Below, one piece after another: positions 25,357 to 33,556 of a DNA stretch of 64,000 nt. This DNA comes from Bradyrhizobium sp. S69 (GTDB lineage Bacteria > Pseudomonadota > Alphaproteobacteria > Rhizobiales > Xanthobacteraceae): assembly GCF_009766005.1 (NCBI RefSeq), contig NZ_LMUK01000029.1, positions 1 to 64,000 on the forward strand, given 5' to 3'. The translations under genes were made by a program, and so were the position numbers. Every line of letters starts with the position of its first letter. Position 1 is the first letter of the stretch. The notes under the pieces are model-generated. The model ran no database searches. It was not told where the DNA came from and saw nothing but the letters and a program-made list of their open reading frames with translations.

Positions 25357-26391
25357 TTACTCGAACGGCAGTTCGATCGTGCTGCGCTTCTCCAACCATT
25401 CCGGTACCGGCAAATTCTTCGAGCGCATGAAGGCCGGGTTGAACAGTTTTGACTGGTAGCGGTTGCCGGAGTCGCACAGGATGGTCACGATGGTGTGGCC
25501 GGGTCCGAGTTGCTTGGCCAGCCGGATCGCCCCGGCGATGTTGATGCCGGTCGAGCCGCCGAGGCAGAGGCCTTCGTGCTCAAGCAGGTCAAAAATCACC
25601 GGCACCGCTTCCTCGTCCGGAATGAGATAGGCCTCATCAACCGTGGCTTTGGCGATAATCGGGGTGACGCGCCCGAGCCCGATGCCTTCGGTGATCGAGC
25701 TGCCCGGCGTTGACTTGGCTTCGCCGTGCTTGAACAGTTCGTACATCGCAGCGCCGCGCGGGTCGGCGCAGCCGATCACGATGTCCTTGTTTTTTTCCTT
25801 CAGAAAATTGCCGGTGCCAACCAAGGTACCGCCGGAGCCGACCGAACAGATAAAGCCGTCGACCTTGCCGCCGGTCTGCTGCCAGATCTCCGGACCGGTG
25901 GATTCGTAGTGCGCCTTCGGGTTGTCGAGATTGTTCCACTGGTCGGCGAACAATACGCCGTTGGGCTCGGTCTTGCGCAGGCGCTCGGCCAGCCGCTTGC
26001 CGAGATGCTGGTAATTGTTCGGGTTCGAAAACGGCAGCGCCGGTGCTTCGACCAGCTCAGCGCCGCACAGCCGCAGCATGTCCTTTTTTTCCTGGCTCTG
26101 GGTTTCCGGAATCACGATCAGGGTGCGATACCCCCGCGCGCTCGCGACGACCGCAAGACCGATCCCGGTGTTGCCCGCTGTCGATTCCACCACCAGGCCG
26201 CCGGGCTTGAGATCGCCGCGCTTCTCGGCCTCCAGGATCATCCATTTTCCGGCGCGGTCTTTGACGGACTGGCCCGGGTTCATGAACTCGGCCTTGCCCA
26301 GAATATTGCAGCCGGTTTCCTCGGAGGCGCGTTTTAGCTTGATCAGCGGCGTGTTGCCGATCGCCTCAATGACGTCGTTGTTGATTTTCAT
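25357..26391 (-). CDS. cysK: cysteine synthase A
   Basis: This 344-aa PLP enzyme of fold type II makes cysteine from O-acetylserine and sulfide in the cytoplasm. The PLP lysine is Lys44 in GQSVKDRAG. The substrate loop reads ESTAGNTGIG, and the phosphate-binding loop is SVGSGGTLVGTG. The N-terminus INNDVIEAIGNTPLIKLKRA is typical. It is slightly longer than the enteric enzyme but normal for rhizobial forms. It lies 102 bases downstream of the CFA synthase gene on the same strand and could be cotranscribed, although it is functionally unrelated. Confidence 0.93.
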   Translation of the reverse strand: MKINNDVIEAIGNTPLIKLKRASEETGCNILGKAEFMNPGQSVKDRAGKWMILEAEKRGDLKPGGLVVESTAGNTGIGLAVVASARGYRTLIVIPETQSQEKKDMLRLCGAELVEAPALPFSNPNNYQHLGKRLAERLRKTEPNGVLFADQWNNLDNPKAHYESTGPEIWQQTGGKVDGFICSVGSGGTLVGTGNFLKEKNKDIVIGCADPRGAAMYELFKHGEAKSTPGSSITEGIGLGRVTPIIAKATVDEAYLIPDEEAVPVIFDLLEHEGLCLGGSTGINIAGAIRLAKQLGPGHTIVTILCDSGNRYQSKLFNPAFMRSKNLPVPEWLEKRSTIELPFE

Positions 26392-26493
26392 CTGCGGAAA
26401 TCTTCAGTCCGTTGCCACATCTGGCAACGACCCTAGAGCGCGATCAGCCCAAGTGGAAGCCGCTTTTGCACCGCATGGCGCCCTGCAAGCCGG

Positions 26494-27735
26494 CTATTTG
26501 GTTTTGGCGAACACCACCTGGCGGACGTCGATATTTCCCGACAGGAAGCCGGCCTCGCAATAAGCCAGGTAGTATTCCCACAACCGCCGGAACCGGTCGT
26601 CAAAACCCGATGGCGTGAGGTTGGGCCACGCCGCACGGAAATTCTTTCGCCAGATCGCAAGCGTCTTGGCATAATCTTGCCCGAAAATGCGCTCGCGAAT
26701 GACCGGCACGCCGAACTTCTCGCCGAGCGATTTGAGGATCTGCGGGGAGGGCAGCATGCCACCCGGGAACACGTAGCGCTGGATGAAGTCGACTTCCCGG
26801 CGATAGGCCTGGAACAGCTTGTCCTGGATGGTGATGGCCTGGATACCGGCGAGCCCTCCGGGCAACAGCCGGTCGCGCAACTGCGAGAAATATCGCGGCC
26901 AGAATTCCTCACCGACCGCCTCGATCATCTCGATCGAGGCGATGCGGTCGTACTGATCGCGCTCGTCGCGATAATCCCGCAGCCGGATCTCGACCTTGTC
27001 GGCAAGGCCGGCCTTCTGGATCCGCGCTTGCGCGAAATCGCGCTGCTCCTTGCTGATGGTCAGCCCGACCACGCTGGCGCCAAAGGTCTTCGCGGCATAT
27101 TCGGCAAAGCCGCCCCAGCCGCATCCGATCTCCAGCAATTTCTGGCCGGGCTTGAGGTCGATCGCCTCGGCGAGCCTGCGATATTTGTTGTTTTGCGCCG
27201 CGGTCAAATCCGCATTGTCGTCCTCGAACAGCGCCGAGGAATAGGTCATGCTGGGATCGAGCCATGCCGAATAGAACGCATTGCCGATGTCGTAGTGGGC
27301 ATAGATGTTGCGGCGCGCCTGCCGCTTGGTGTTGCGATTGAGCCAATGGCGAATGCCCTGGACGAAGCGCAGCACCGGCTTGTCGCCCATCATCGCCTGG
27401 ATCAGGTCGTGATTGACGCAGAACAGATACAGAAATTGGGTGAGATCGGGGGTGTCCCATTCGCCATGCAGGTAGGCCTCGGCGATGCCGATGTCGCCGC
27501 CTTTGATGAACCGCGACGCAAAACCATAATTGTACAGGGTCATCGCCGCGGCCGGGCCGGGCTCGACGCCGCCGAGCCTGATTCTGCGGCCGTCGGGGAG
27601 GGTGACGTCAAGGGTGCCGCGCCGCAGCTTGGAGCCGAAGCCAAGCGCCAGCCTGACAAGCCGCGGCAGGTCGCGCAGCAGCGCCTCAATATTTTCGGGG
27701 GTCACGCGGATCGGATCCGGCATGGGCAGATTCAT
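26494..27735 (-). CDS. cfa: cyclopropane-fatty-acyl-phospholipid synthase family methyltransferase
   Basis: This 413-aa protein is a class I SAM methyltransferase of the mycolic-acid / CFA synthase family. The SAM site is LLEIGCGWGGFAEYAA at about 200-215. The family-specific AHYDIGNAFYSAWLDPSMTYS stretch is near 146-166 (first residues quoted: AHYDIGNAFYSAW). It would methylenate or methylate the double bond of unsaturated acyl chains in membrane phospholipids. With the DUF1365 and flavoprotein genes upstream it forms a common three-gene unit. Related clusters make cyclopropane or 11-methyl/furan fatty acids, so the exact product is open. Confidence 0.9.
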   Translation of the reverse strand: MNLPMPDPIRVTPENIEALLRDLPRLVRLALGFGSKLRRGTLDVTLPDGRRIRLGGVEPGPAAAMTLYNYGFASRFIKGGDIGIAEAYLHGEWDTPDLTQFLYLFCVNHDLIQAMMGDKPVLRFVQGIRHWLNRNTKRQARRNIYAHYDIGNAFYSAWLDPSMTYSSALFEDDNADLTAAQNNKYRRLAEAIDLKPGQKLLEIGCGWGGFAEYAAKTFGASVVGLTISKEQRDFAQARIQKAGLADKVEIRLRDYRDERDQYDRIASIEMIEAVGEEFWPRYFSQLRDRLLPGGLAGIQAITIQDKLFQAYRREVDFIQRYVFPGGMLPSPQILKSLGEKFGVPVIRERIFGQDYAKTLAIWRKNFRAAWPNLTPSGFDDRFRRLWEYYLAYCEAGFLSGNIDVRQVVFAKTK

Positions 27736-27846
27736 CTGACGATGTGGCTCTGGGTCCAGCGCGGCGCTTTAACGGTCGATCGCTAACATCCACCGTCACC
27801 GGACCAGAGCGCTCCTCCTCGGGCATACGACTCCCGTGCAGTATAA

Positions 27847-28707
27847 TCAGGGCTGTTGCTGCTCGCCAAGGCCGTATTGGAGCAAGACCGTATTAGAGGC
27901 GGTGTCGCGTGCGGGTTGTCCGGTCGCGGAAATGCTGCGCGGCACCAGGCGCGCGCCCTTGATCCAGAGCCGCAGCGCCTCCCAGTGGATCGCCGCCACG
28001 ATTTTCAGCGTCACCAGCGGCAGCGCACAGAACGACCGCAGCAGCTGCGCCGCACTCAGCTCGCGGCGGCGGCCATGGAAAGTCGCGGCGAGCAGCGGCC
28101 CCGCGCTGTCGGTCTCCAGGATCCGGAGCTTGACGTTGGCCGCCGGCGGGGTGAGGCGGAAATGATAGCGCATCGGCATATCGATGAAGGGCGAAACGTA
28201 AAACAGCTTGTCCTGCTGTTGCCGCAGCCCGGCTTGGCTGAGCTCGCCGGGCTTCACCGCAAGCACGTAGGCGTGGATATCCCCGAAAGTATTGCGGACC
28301 TCATACATCATCAGCGCCAGCTCACCGTCGGCGCGGTAGCAAAAATACGCCGACAGCGGATTGAAGGTAAAACCGAGCAGCCGCGGATAACACAACAGCA
28401 GCACGCGTCCGCCGGCAAGGTCGACGCCGCACTCCGCCGCACGGCGCTGGGCGTAGCTCCGCAGCGAGGCGCCGTCGCGTTCGCCGTGATCTTTCTCGTG
28501 GAAACTGTACAGCGCGGCATGGTTCACCCCGAACAGCCGGGTTTGCCGGTCGGCGTCATCGAGCCGGTCGAGATCGATCAGCAGGCTCATCACGCGATAG
28601 CTGAAGCGATGCCCCATGGGTTTGAGCCGCGCATGCATCACCTCGCCAAAATAAAGCGAGGCGGCGGGCTCGCTTGGCATCCCGGCTTGGTCGGGGCGTT
28701 CGGACAT
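27847..28707 (-). CDS. DUF1365 family protein
   Basis: This 286-aa protein carries the DUF1365 signatures: SLYFGEVMHARLKPMGHRFS at the start, then LLCYPRLLGFTFNPLSAYFC and a C-terminal ALPLVTLKIVAAIHWEAL segment. The family almost always sits beside a CFA synthase-like methyltransferase and an FAD oxidoreductase, as here. Its reaction is unknown. A membrane-bound helper in fatty-acid modification is the usual guess. The ATG at 28707 follows the flavoprotein stop by two bases, so the genes are coupled. Confidence 0.9.
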   Translation of the reverse strand: MSERPDQAGMPSEPAASLYFGEVMHARLKPMGHRFSYRVMSLLIDLDRLDDADRQTRLFGVNHAALYSFHEKDHGERDGASLRSYAQRRAAECGVDLAGGRVLLLCYPRLLGFTFNPLSAYFCYRADGELALMMYEVRNTFGDIHAYVLAVKPGELSQAGLRQQQDKLFYVSPFIDMPMRYHFRLTPPAANVKLRILETDSAGPLLAATFHGRRRELSAAQLLRSFCALPLVTLKIVAAIHWEALRLWIKGARLVPRSISATGQPARDTASNTVLLQYGLGEQQQP

Positions 28708-28709
28708 CG

Positions 28710-30023
28710 TTACTCCGCGGCTTGCGCGAGTTCGGGCGGCGGGTTGCGCCAGGGCACGCTGGCGCCGAGCGCTTCGGCGACGTCCAAGCCGGACCGCAGT
28801 CCGTCCTCGTGAAAGCCATAGCCGGTCCACGCGCCGCAGAACCAGGTGTGGCGTCGCCCCTGGATGTCGCCGAGGTGCTTCTGGGCGGCAAAGGCCGCGG
28901 CGCTGTATTGCGGATGTTCGCACATATATCTGCCAAAGGTCAGCTCCGGCGCGGGCGCAAACGGCGGATTGAGGCTGACGAACAGCGGCTTGTCGTCATC
29001 GATGCCTTGCAACGGGTTCATCCAGTAGGTCACCGCGACGTCGTTCTGCGCGGAGTTCTCGCGCTGCCAGCGCAGAAAGTTCCAGGAGGCCCAGGCCCGC
29101 TTGCGCTTGGGCATCAATCGGGTGTCGCGATGCAGATAGATCGTATTGGGCGAATAGCCGATCGCGCCCAACACCGCGCGCTCGCGCGGATCGGCATCCG
29201 ACAGCATCGCCAGGGCCTGATCGCTGTGCGCGGCGATCACGACGTGATCGTAGCTGTCGTGCCGGCCATGACTGTCATGGACGACGACGCCGTGCGCCGT
29301 CCGCTCGATCGAGGTCACGGCACAGCCGAGCCTGACCTGGTCGCGGAAGGCCGAAATCATCTTCTCGACATAGCGCTGGCTGCCGCCCTTGACGGTGCGC
29401 CACACCGGTCGGTCATATTGCAGCAGGCGATGATTGCTGAAGAAGGCGACAAAATTCTCGGCCGGGAAGTCCATCATTTCGGCTGCCGGCGCCGACCAGA
29501 TCGCCGACCCCATCGGCGCGAGATAATCGGTCAACAGCCGGGGCGCGAAATGGCGGGTTTTGAAATACTCGCCCAGCGTCAACCCGGCCAACCGGCCCGC
29601 GGCGTAATCTTCGATGCTTTGCTGGTTGAAGGTCAGGATATCGCGCAGCATCCACAGATAGGACGGCGACAGCAGGTTGCGGCGCTGCGCGAACAAGCCC
29701 GCGGCGGTCTTGCGCCAGTTGACGCCGCCGCCCTTCCACTCGAAGCGGCCGGCATCTGCCGTCACCGCGAAGCTCATGCTGCTCTCCACGGTCTCGACGC
29801 CAAGATGGGCGAATAACGCCGTCAGGTCCGGATAATTCAGTTCGTTGTAGACGATGAATCCGATATCGACCGCGACCGGCGTGCCGCCATAGTCGATGGT
29901 AACGGTGTGGCTGTGTCCGCCGGGGCGAAGCTCGCGATCATAGACCGTGACCGGATAGCGTTTCGAAAGGGCCCAGGCCGCCGCATTGCCCGCAATTCCC
30001 GTTCCGATCACCGCGACGCGCAT
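28710..30023 (-). CDS. FAD/NAD(P)-binding oxidoreductase of the CFA cluster
   Basis: This 437-aa flavoprotein is of the amine-oxidase / phytoene-desaturase fold. The dinucleotide site is MRVAVIGTGIAGNAAAWAL, with G-x-G-x-x-G at residues 7-12. The conserved ELRPGGHSHTVTIDYGG stretch that follows is typical of the flavoproteins encoded beside DUF1365 and CFA synthase. It probably oxidises or desaturates an acyl chain before or after methylation. I chose ATG 30023 because the G-x-G motif begins immediately. It is the first gene of the unit; its promoter lies in the divergent spacer to its right. Confidence 0.9.
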   Translation of the reverse strand: MRVAVIGTGIAGNAAAWALSKRYPVTVYDRELRPGGHSHTVTIDYGGTPVAVDIGFIVYNELNYPDLTALFAHLGVETVESSMSFAVTADAGRFEWKGGGVNWRKTAAGLFAQRRNLLSPSYLWMLRDILTFNQQSIEDYAAGRLAGLTLGEYFKTRHFAPRLLTDYLAPMGSAIWSAPAAEMMDFPAENFVAFFSNHRLLQYDRPVWRTVKGGSQRYVEKMISAFRDQVRLGCAVTSIERTAHGVVVHDSHGRHDSYDHVVIAAHSDQALAMLSDADPRERAVLGAIGYSPNTIYLHRDTRLMPKRKRAWASWNFLRWQRENSAQNDVAVTYWMNPLQGIDDDKPLFVSLNPPFAPAPELTFGRYMCEHPQYSAAAFAAQKHLGDIQGRRHTWFCGAWTGYGFHEDGLRSGLDVAEALGASVPWRNPPPELAQAAE

Positions 30024-30436
30024 TCTGTTGTCCCCGTTTCCCCTGTTGAAGCAAGTTACGGCGGGAGGCATGCGAAGTTTCAACGCGGCCCGTGGCGCAC
30101 GGCGCGCGTTCAGCGAACTGGCAAACGGCCGCCGGCAAGATGAAACATTGGTAAGATCGCGGCGTCATCGCAGGCTGGAAATTGGCGAGAAAGCCCACTG
30201 CGGCAGGCATAAGTCGCGCCTTTCCACGGGCCGATCGAGGCAGCTGGGCCGCGGGACAAAGGCGGCGACAGGACTGTCCGGGCAGTATCGCCCCGGCTAA
30301 GATGGCCGGCATGTTCCACCGGAAGCATCACTCCCGTGAACGTCTCTCAGGCGGTCCCCAATCACGTCACCTGCAACGCGCTCCCGCGCTTCGCGGGGGG
30401 CCGGAGGCCGGCTTTGTGGTGCGCCGGAGCGCCGCT
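30024..30436. other. divergent spacer between the CFA cluster and the efflux operon
   Basis: About 410 bases that must hold promoters for both directions. Open frames exist on both strands but none is protein-like. The outer-membrane factor frame is open from 30182, so its real start could lie in this stretch. Confidence 0.4.
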
Positions 30437-31942
30437 GTGACGCCGGGACATCAGGGTCCCGCCGCCGGGCGTCTGTTCGCGCTTTCCAAGTCGGTGCGGT
30501 GGCTGCCGGTGCGGTGGCTCGTGGGGCTGTTCCTGGTCGCGAGTTCGGCGGGCTGCATCCTGACCAAGGATCTGCCGGTTCCCGGCCTCGACGTCCCCGA
30601 CAGCTACCGCGCCGCGAAGCTGACCGGGCGGCAGGATGCGCCGCCGCCACTGGACTGGTGGCGCGGCTTCGGTTCGCCGGAGCTGACCGATCTGATGGAG
30701 GAGGCGCAGAAGGTCAATCTCGACATCGCAGCGTCCGTCGCCCTGATCGCCCAGGCCGACGCCCAGGCGCGAATAGCCGGCGCGCCGCTGCTGCCGACCC
30801 TGGCGGCAAGCGGTCCGGGCAATTTGGGCCAAGAATCCTACTCCAGAGTCTCCGGTTCCAGTCTCAACGGTCTGTCCACCGGCGGGCGCGAGACGGTCAA
30901 TTACTCGACCTCGCTGAGCGCCAGTTACATCGTCGATTTCTGGGGCCAATATCACGACGCCGCGCAGGCCGCGGACCAAACCTCCATCGCCGACCGCTAC
31001 AATCGCGAAGTGGTCGCACTCACCACGCTGACCAGCGTCGCCACCGCCTATTTCCAGGTGCTCGCCTCGCAGGACCGGATTCGCACCGCGGACAGCAACA
31101 TCGCGAGTGCTGTGCGCGTGCTCGACGCCATCAAGCAGCGGTTCAAGGCCGGCACCGGTACCGACCTCGACGTGGCGCAGCAGGAAAGCGTGCTGGCCAA
31201 TCAGCGCGCGGCGGTGCCGCCGCTGCGGCAGACGCTGGAGCAGAACATCAATGCGCTGGCGATCCTGGTGTCGCGGCCGTCGGAGCGGCTCCAGGTCAAG
31301 GGCGGTTCGATGAACCGGATCACGATCCCGCGCATCGCCCCAGGCCTGCCGTCGGAATTGCTGGCGCAGCGGCCGGACATCCGGAGTCAGGAAGCCCAGC
31401 TCGCATCCGCCACCGCCAATGTCGGGAGCGCCCGCGCGCAATTTTTCCCGAGCATCTCCTTGACCGGAGCAGGCGGCTACCAGAGCGCGGCCTTGTCACA
31501 GCTGATCCAGCCTCACGCGACATTTTTCAATTTGGTCGCCAGCATCAACCAACCGATCTTTGACGGTGGTGTTATTCTCGGCAATTTCGAAAACATGAAG
31601 GCGATCCAGGACCAGATGCTGCAGACCTACCGCAAATCGGTGGTCCAGGCCTTTAGCGACGTCGACAACGCGTTGATCGCGATCCGCGAAACCACCAACA
31701 AGCTGCGGCTGCAACGCGTCGTGGTGTCCGCCTCGCAGCGCGCGTTCCAGCTCTCCGAGCAGCAGCTGAAAGCCGGCACCGCCGACATGGTGACCGTGCT
31801 AAATACGCAATTGACGCTGTTTCAGGCCGAGGACGTGCTGTGGCAGGCGCAGCTCGCCCAATTGCTCGCGGTGGTCAGCATGTACCAGGCGCTGGGGGGC
31901 GGCTGGGAGCCGAAGATGGAGAAACCGGTCAATGCTCTTTAA
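30437..31942 (+). CDS. RND efflux outer-membrane lipoprotein (NodT/OprM family)
   Basis: This is an outer-membrane channel of the NodT/OprM family, about 500 aa. The N-terminal signal ends with a lipobox, LVASSAGC, so it is a lipoprotein. Two OEP repeats follow, with LDWWRGFGSPELTDLMEEA at the start and AGTADMVTVLNTQLTLFQAE near the end. The start is uncertain: GTG 30437 is chosen, and GTG 30494 would give a shorter signal. It overlaps the adaptor gene by 11 bases and with it and the RND genes forms a tripartite drug or metabolite exporter. Confidence 0.87.
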   Translation: MTPGHQGPAAGRLFALSKSVRWLPVRWLVGLFLVASSAGCILTKDLPVPGLDVPDSYRAAKLTGRQDAPPPLDWWRGFGSPELTDLMEEAQKVNLDIAASVALIAQADAQARIAGAPLLPTLAASGPGNLGQESYSRVSGSSLNGLSTGGRETVNYSTSLSASYIVDFWGQYHDAAQAADQTSIADRYNREVVALTTLTSVATAYFQVLASQDRIRTADSNIASAVRVLDAIKQRFKAGTGTDLDVAQQESVLANQRAAVPPLRQTLEQNINALAILVSRPSERLQVKGGSMNRITIPRIAPGLPSELLAQRPDIRSQEAQLASATANVGSARAQFFPSISLTGAGGYQSAALSQLIQPHATFFNLVASINQPIFDGGVILGNFENMKAIQDQMLQTYRKSVVQAFSDVDNALIAIRETTNKLRLQRVVVSASQRAFQLSEQQLKAGTADMVTVLNTQLTLFQAEDVLWQAQLAQLLAVVSMYQALGGGWEPKMEKPVNAL

Positions 31943-33401
31943 GCCAGATACGGTCGAGGCGGCTGACCCGATCGGCGAAGAGGCGACCTCGCGCCGGGGC
32001 GGCTGGGCGGTCTGGAGTTTGATCACGCTCGCGGTTCTCGGTGGTCTCGGCTATCTCGCCTGGACCACGCATGAGAGACAGGCCGCGGGCCGCAGCCGCC
32101 CTGATCTGGCGGTGCCGGTGCTGGCGGCTGCGCCGCGCGTCCAGGATGTCCCGGTCTATCTCGATGGCGTCGGCACCGTTCGCGCGCTCAACAACGTGCT
32201 GGTGCGCTCCCAGGTCGACGGCAAGTTGATCTCGGTCAATTTCGTCGAGGGGCAGGATGTCAAGAAGGGCGATGTGCTCGGCGAGATCGATCCTGCGATC
32301 TACAAGGCGCAGTTCGACCAGGCCGTCGCCAAGAAGGCGCAGGACGAGGCGCAACTCGGCAATATGCGCCTCGATCTCATCCGTTATCAGCAGCTTGCCG
32401 CCACCAACGCCGGCTCCAAGCAGCAGTTCGACACCCAGCGCGCCGTGGTCGCCCAGCAGGAAGCGCTGGTCGCCGCCGATCAGGCCGCGATCGACAACGC
32501 CCAGGCCACCCTCGGCTATACCAAGATCACCGCGCCATTGTCGGGACGCACCGGCCTGCGCCAGGTCGACCAGGGCAACATCATTCACGCCGCCGACGCC
32601 ACCGGCCTTGCGATCATCACCCAGTTGCAGCCGATCGCGATCCTGTTCAGCCTGCCGCAGCAGCAGATCGTGCGCGTCAATGCGGCCTCGGCAAAGGGCA
32701 CGCTCGCGGTCGATGTGTTCGGCAATGACGGCACCACGGTCGCCGATACCGGCAAACTGACCGGCATCGACAATCAGGTCGATCCGACTACCGGCACGCT
32801 GAAGCTCAAGGGAGAGTTTCCGAACGCGAACTTCCAGCTTTGGCCCGGCCAGTTCGTCAATGTGCGGCTCAAGGTCGACACCCTGTCGCAGGTGATGGTG
32901 ATCCCGACCTCCGCGGTCCAGCGCGGGCCGGCGGGCACCTTCAGCTATGTCATCAGCGACAACGATACCGTCACCGCGAAGCCTGTCGTGGTGACACAGC
33001 AGAACGAAACCGACGCGGTGATCGCAAGCGGATTGTCGATCTCCGATCGCGTGGTGACGACCGGCTTTGCCAATTTGTCCGACGGCGCCAGGGTCACGGT
33101 CGGCACGGACGACCAGGCGCCGTCAGCCGATCTCGCCCCGCGCAAACGCGGCCGCCGCAACCGCGGCGGCGGCGATGGCGACGGCCGTGAGGGGCAAGCC
33201 AAAGGCGGCCAGGCGACGAACGGGCAAGCCCGAGATGGACAAAGCCGTGACGGCCAGAGCGGGGACGGCCAGAACGCGGACGGCAAAGGCGAGCACCGCC
33301 GATGGCGCGAACGCCATCCAGGCGAAGCTGGCGAGAAAGGCGAGGGCCGGCCCGCGCGAGGCGCTGATGCCGCGGGCAGTGGGACAAAGGCGCAGCGATG
33401 A
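31932..33401 (+). CDS. RND efflux periplasmic adaptor (MdtA-like) with long hydrophilic tail
   Basis: This 489-aa membrane fusion protein has an N-terminal anchor helix near 25-45. A lipoyl/hairpin region (VPVYLDGVGTVRALNNVLVR, then a coiled coil with many Ala/Gln) and beta-barrel domains follow. The last about 90 residues, from about 401, are a low-complexity tail made of R/G/D/Q repeats (GQARDGQSRDGQSGDGQNAD). Such a tail is unusual for MdtA proteins and is rich in charge. The adaptor links the RND pump to the outer-membrane channel. It overlaps the preceding gene. Confidence 0.9.
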   Translation: MLFKPDTVEAADPIGEEATSRRGGWAVWSLITLAVLGGLGYLAWTTHERQAAGRSRPDLAVPVLAAAPRVQDVPVYLDGVGTVRALNNVLVRSQVDGKLISVNFVEGQDVKKGDVLGEIDPAIYKAQFDQAVAKKAQDEAQLGNMRLDLIRYQQLAATNAGSKQQFDTQRAVVAQQEALVAADQAAIDNAQATLGYTKITAPLSGRTGLRQVDQGNIIHAADATGLAIITQLQPIAILFSLPQQQIVRVNAASAKGTLAVDVFGNDGTTVADTGKLTGIDNQVDPTTGTLKLKGEFPNANFQLWPGQFVNVRLKVDTLSQVMVIPTSAVQRGPAGTFSYVISDNDTVTAKPVVVTQQNETDAVIASGLSISDRVVTTGFANLSDGARVTVGTDDQAPSADLAPRKRGRRNRGGGDGDGREGQAKGGQATNGQARDGQSRDGQSGDGQNADGKGEHRRWRERHPGEAGEKGEGRPARGADAAGSGTKAQR

Positions 33402-33420
33402 TCCGAGACATCGTCTTCTA

Positions 33421-33522
33421 TAGCGTTTTCGAGCGAAGTGGCAGCCGGTTCGCGTGAAGAAAACGCGTCAAAACAAAAACCTAGAGCCCGGTTCTGATTC
33501 AATCAGAACCGATCAGGCTCTA
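33421..33522. repeat. composite palindromic repeat between adaptor and RND genes
   Basis: The first hairpin pairs CGTTTTC (33424-33430) with GAAAACG (33459-33465). The second has outer arms TAGAGCC (33482-33488) and GGCTCTA (33516-33522). Inside it lie 11-bp perfect arms, CGGTTCTGATT (33489-33499) and AATCAGAACCG (33501-33511). This is a dispersed element type that I recall from Bradyrhizobium intergenic regions. It could lower expression of the pump relative to the adaptor. Confidence 0.75.
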
Positions 33523-33556
33523 AGTGTTACGAAAAGGCACCCATGAGCACGCCGCC

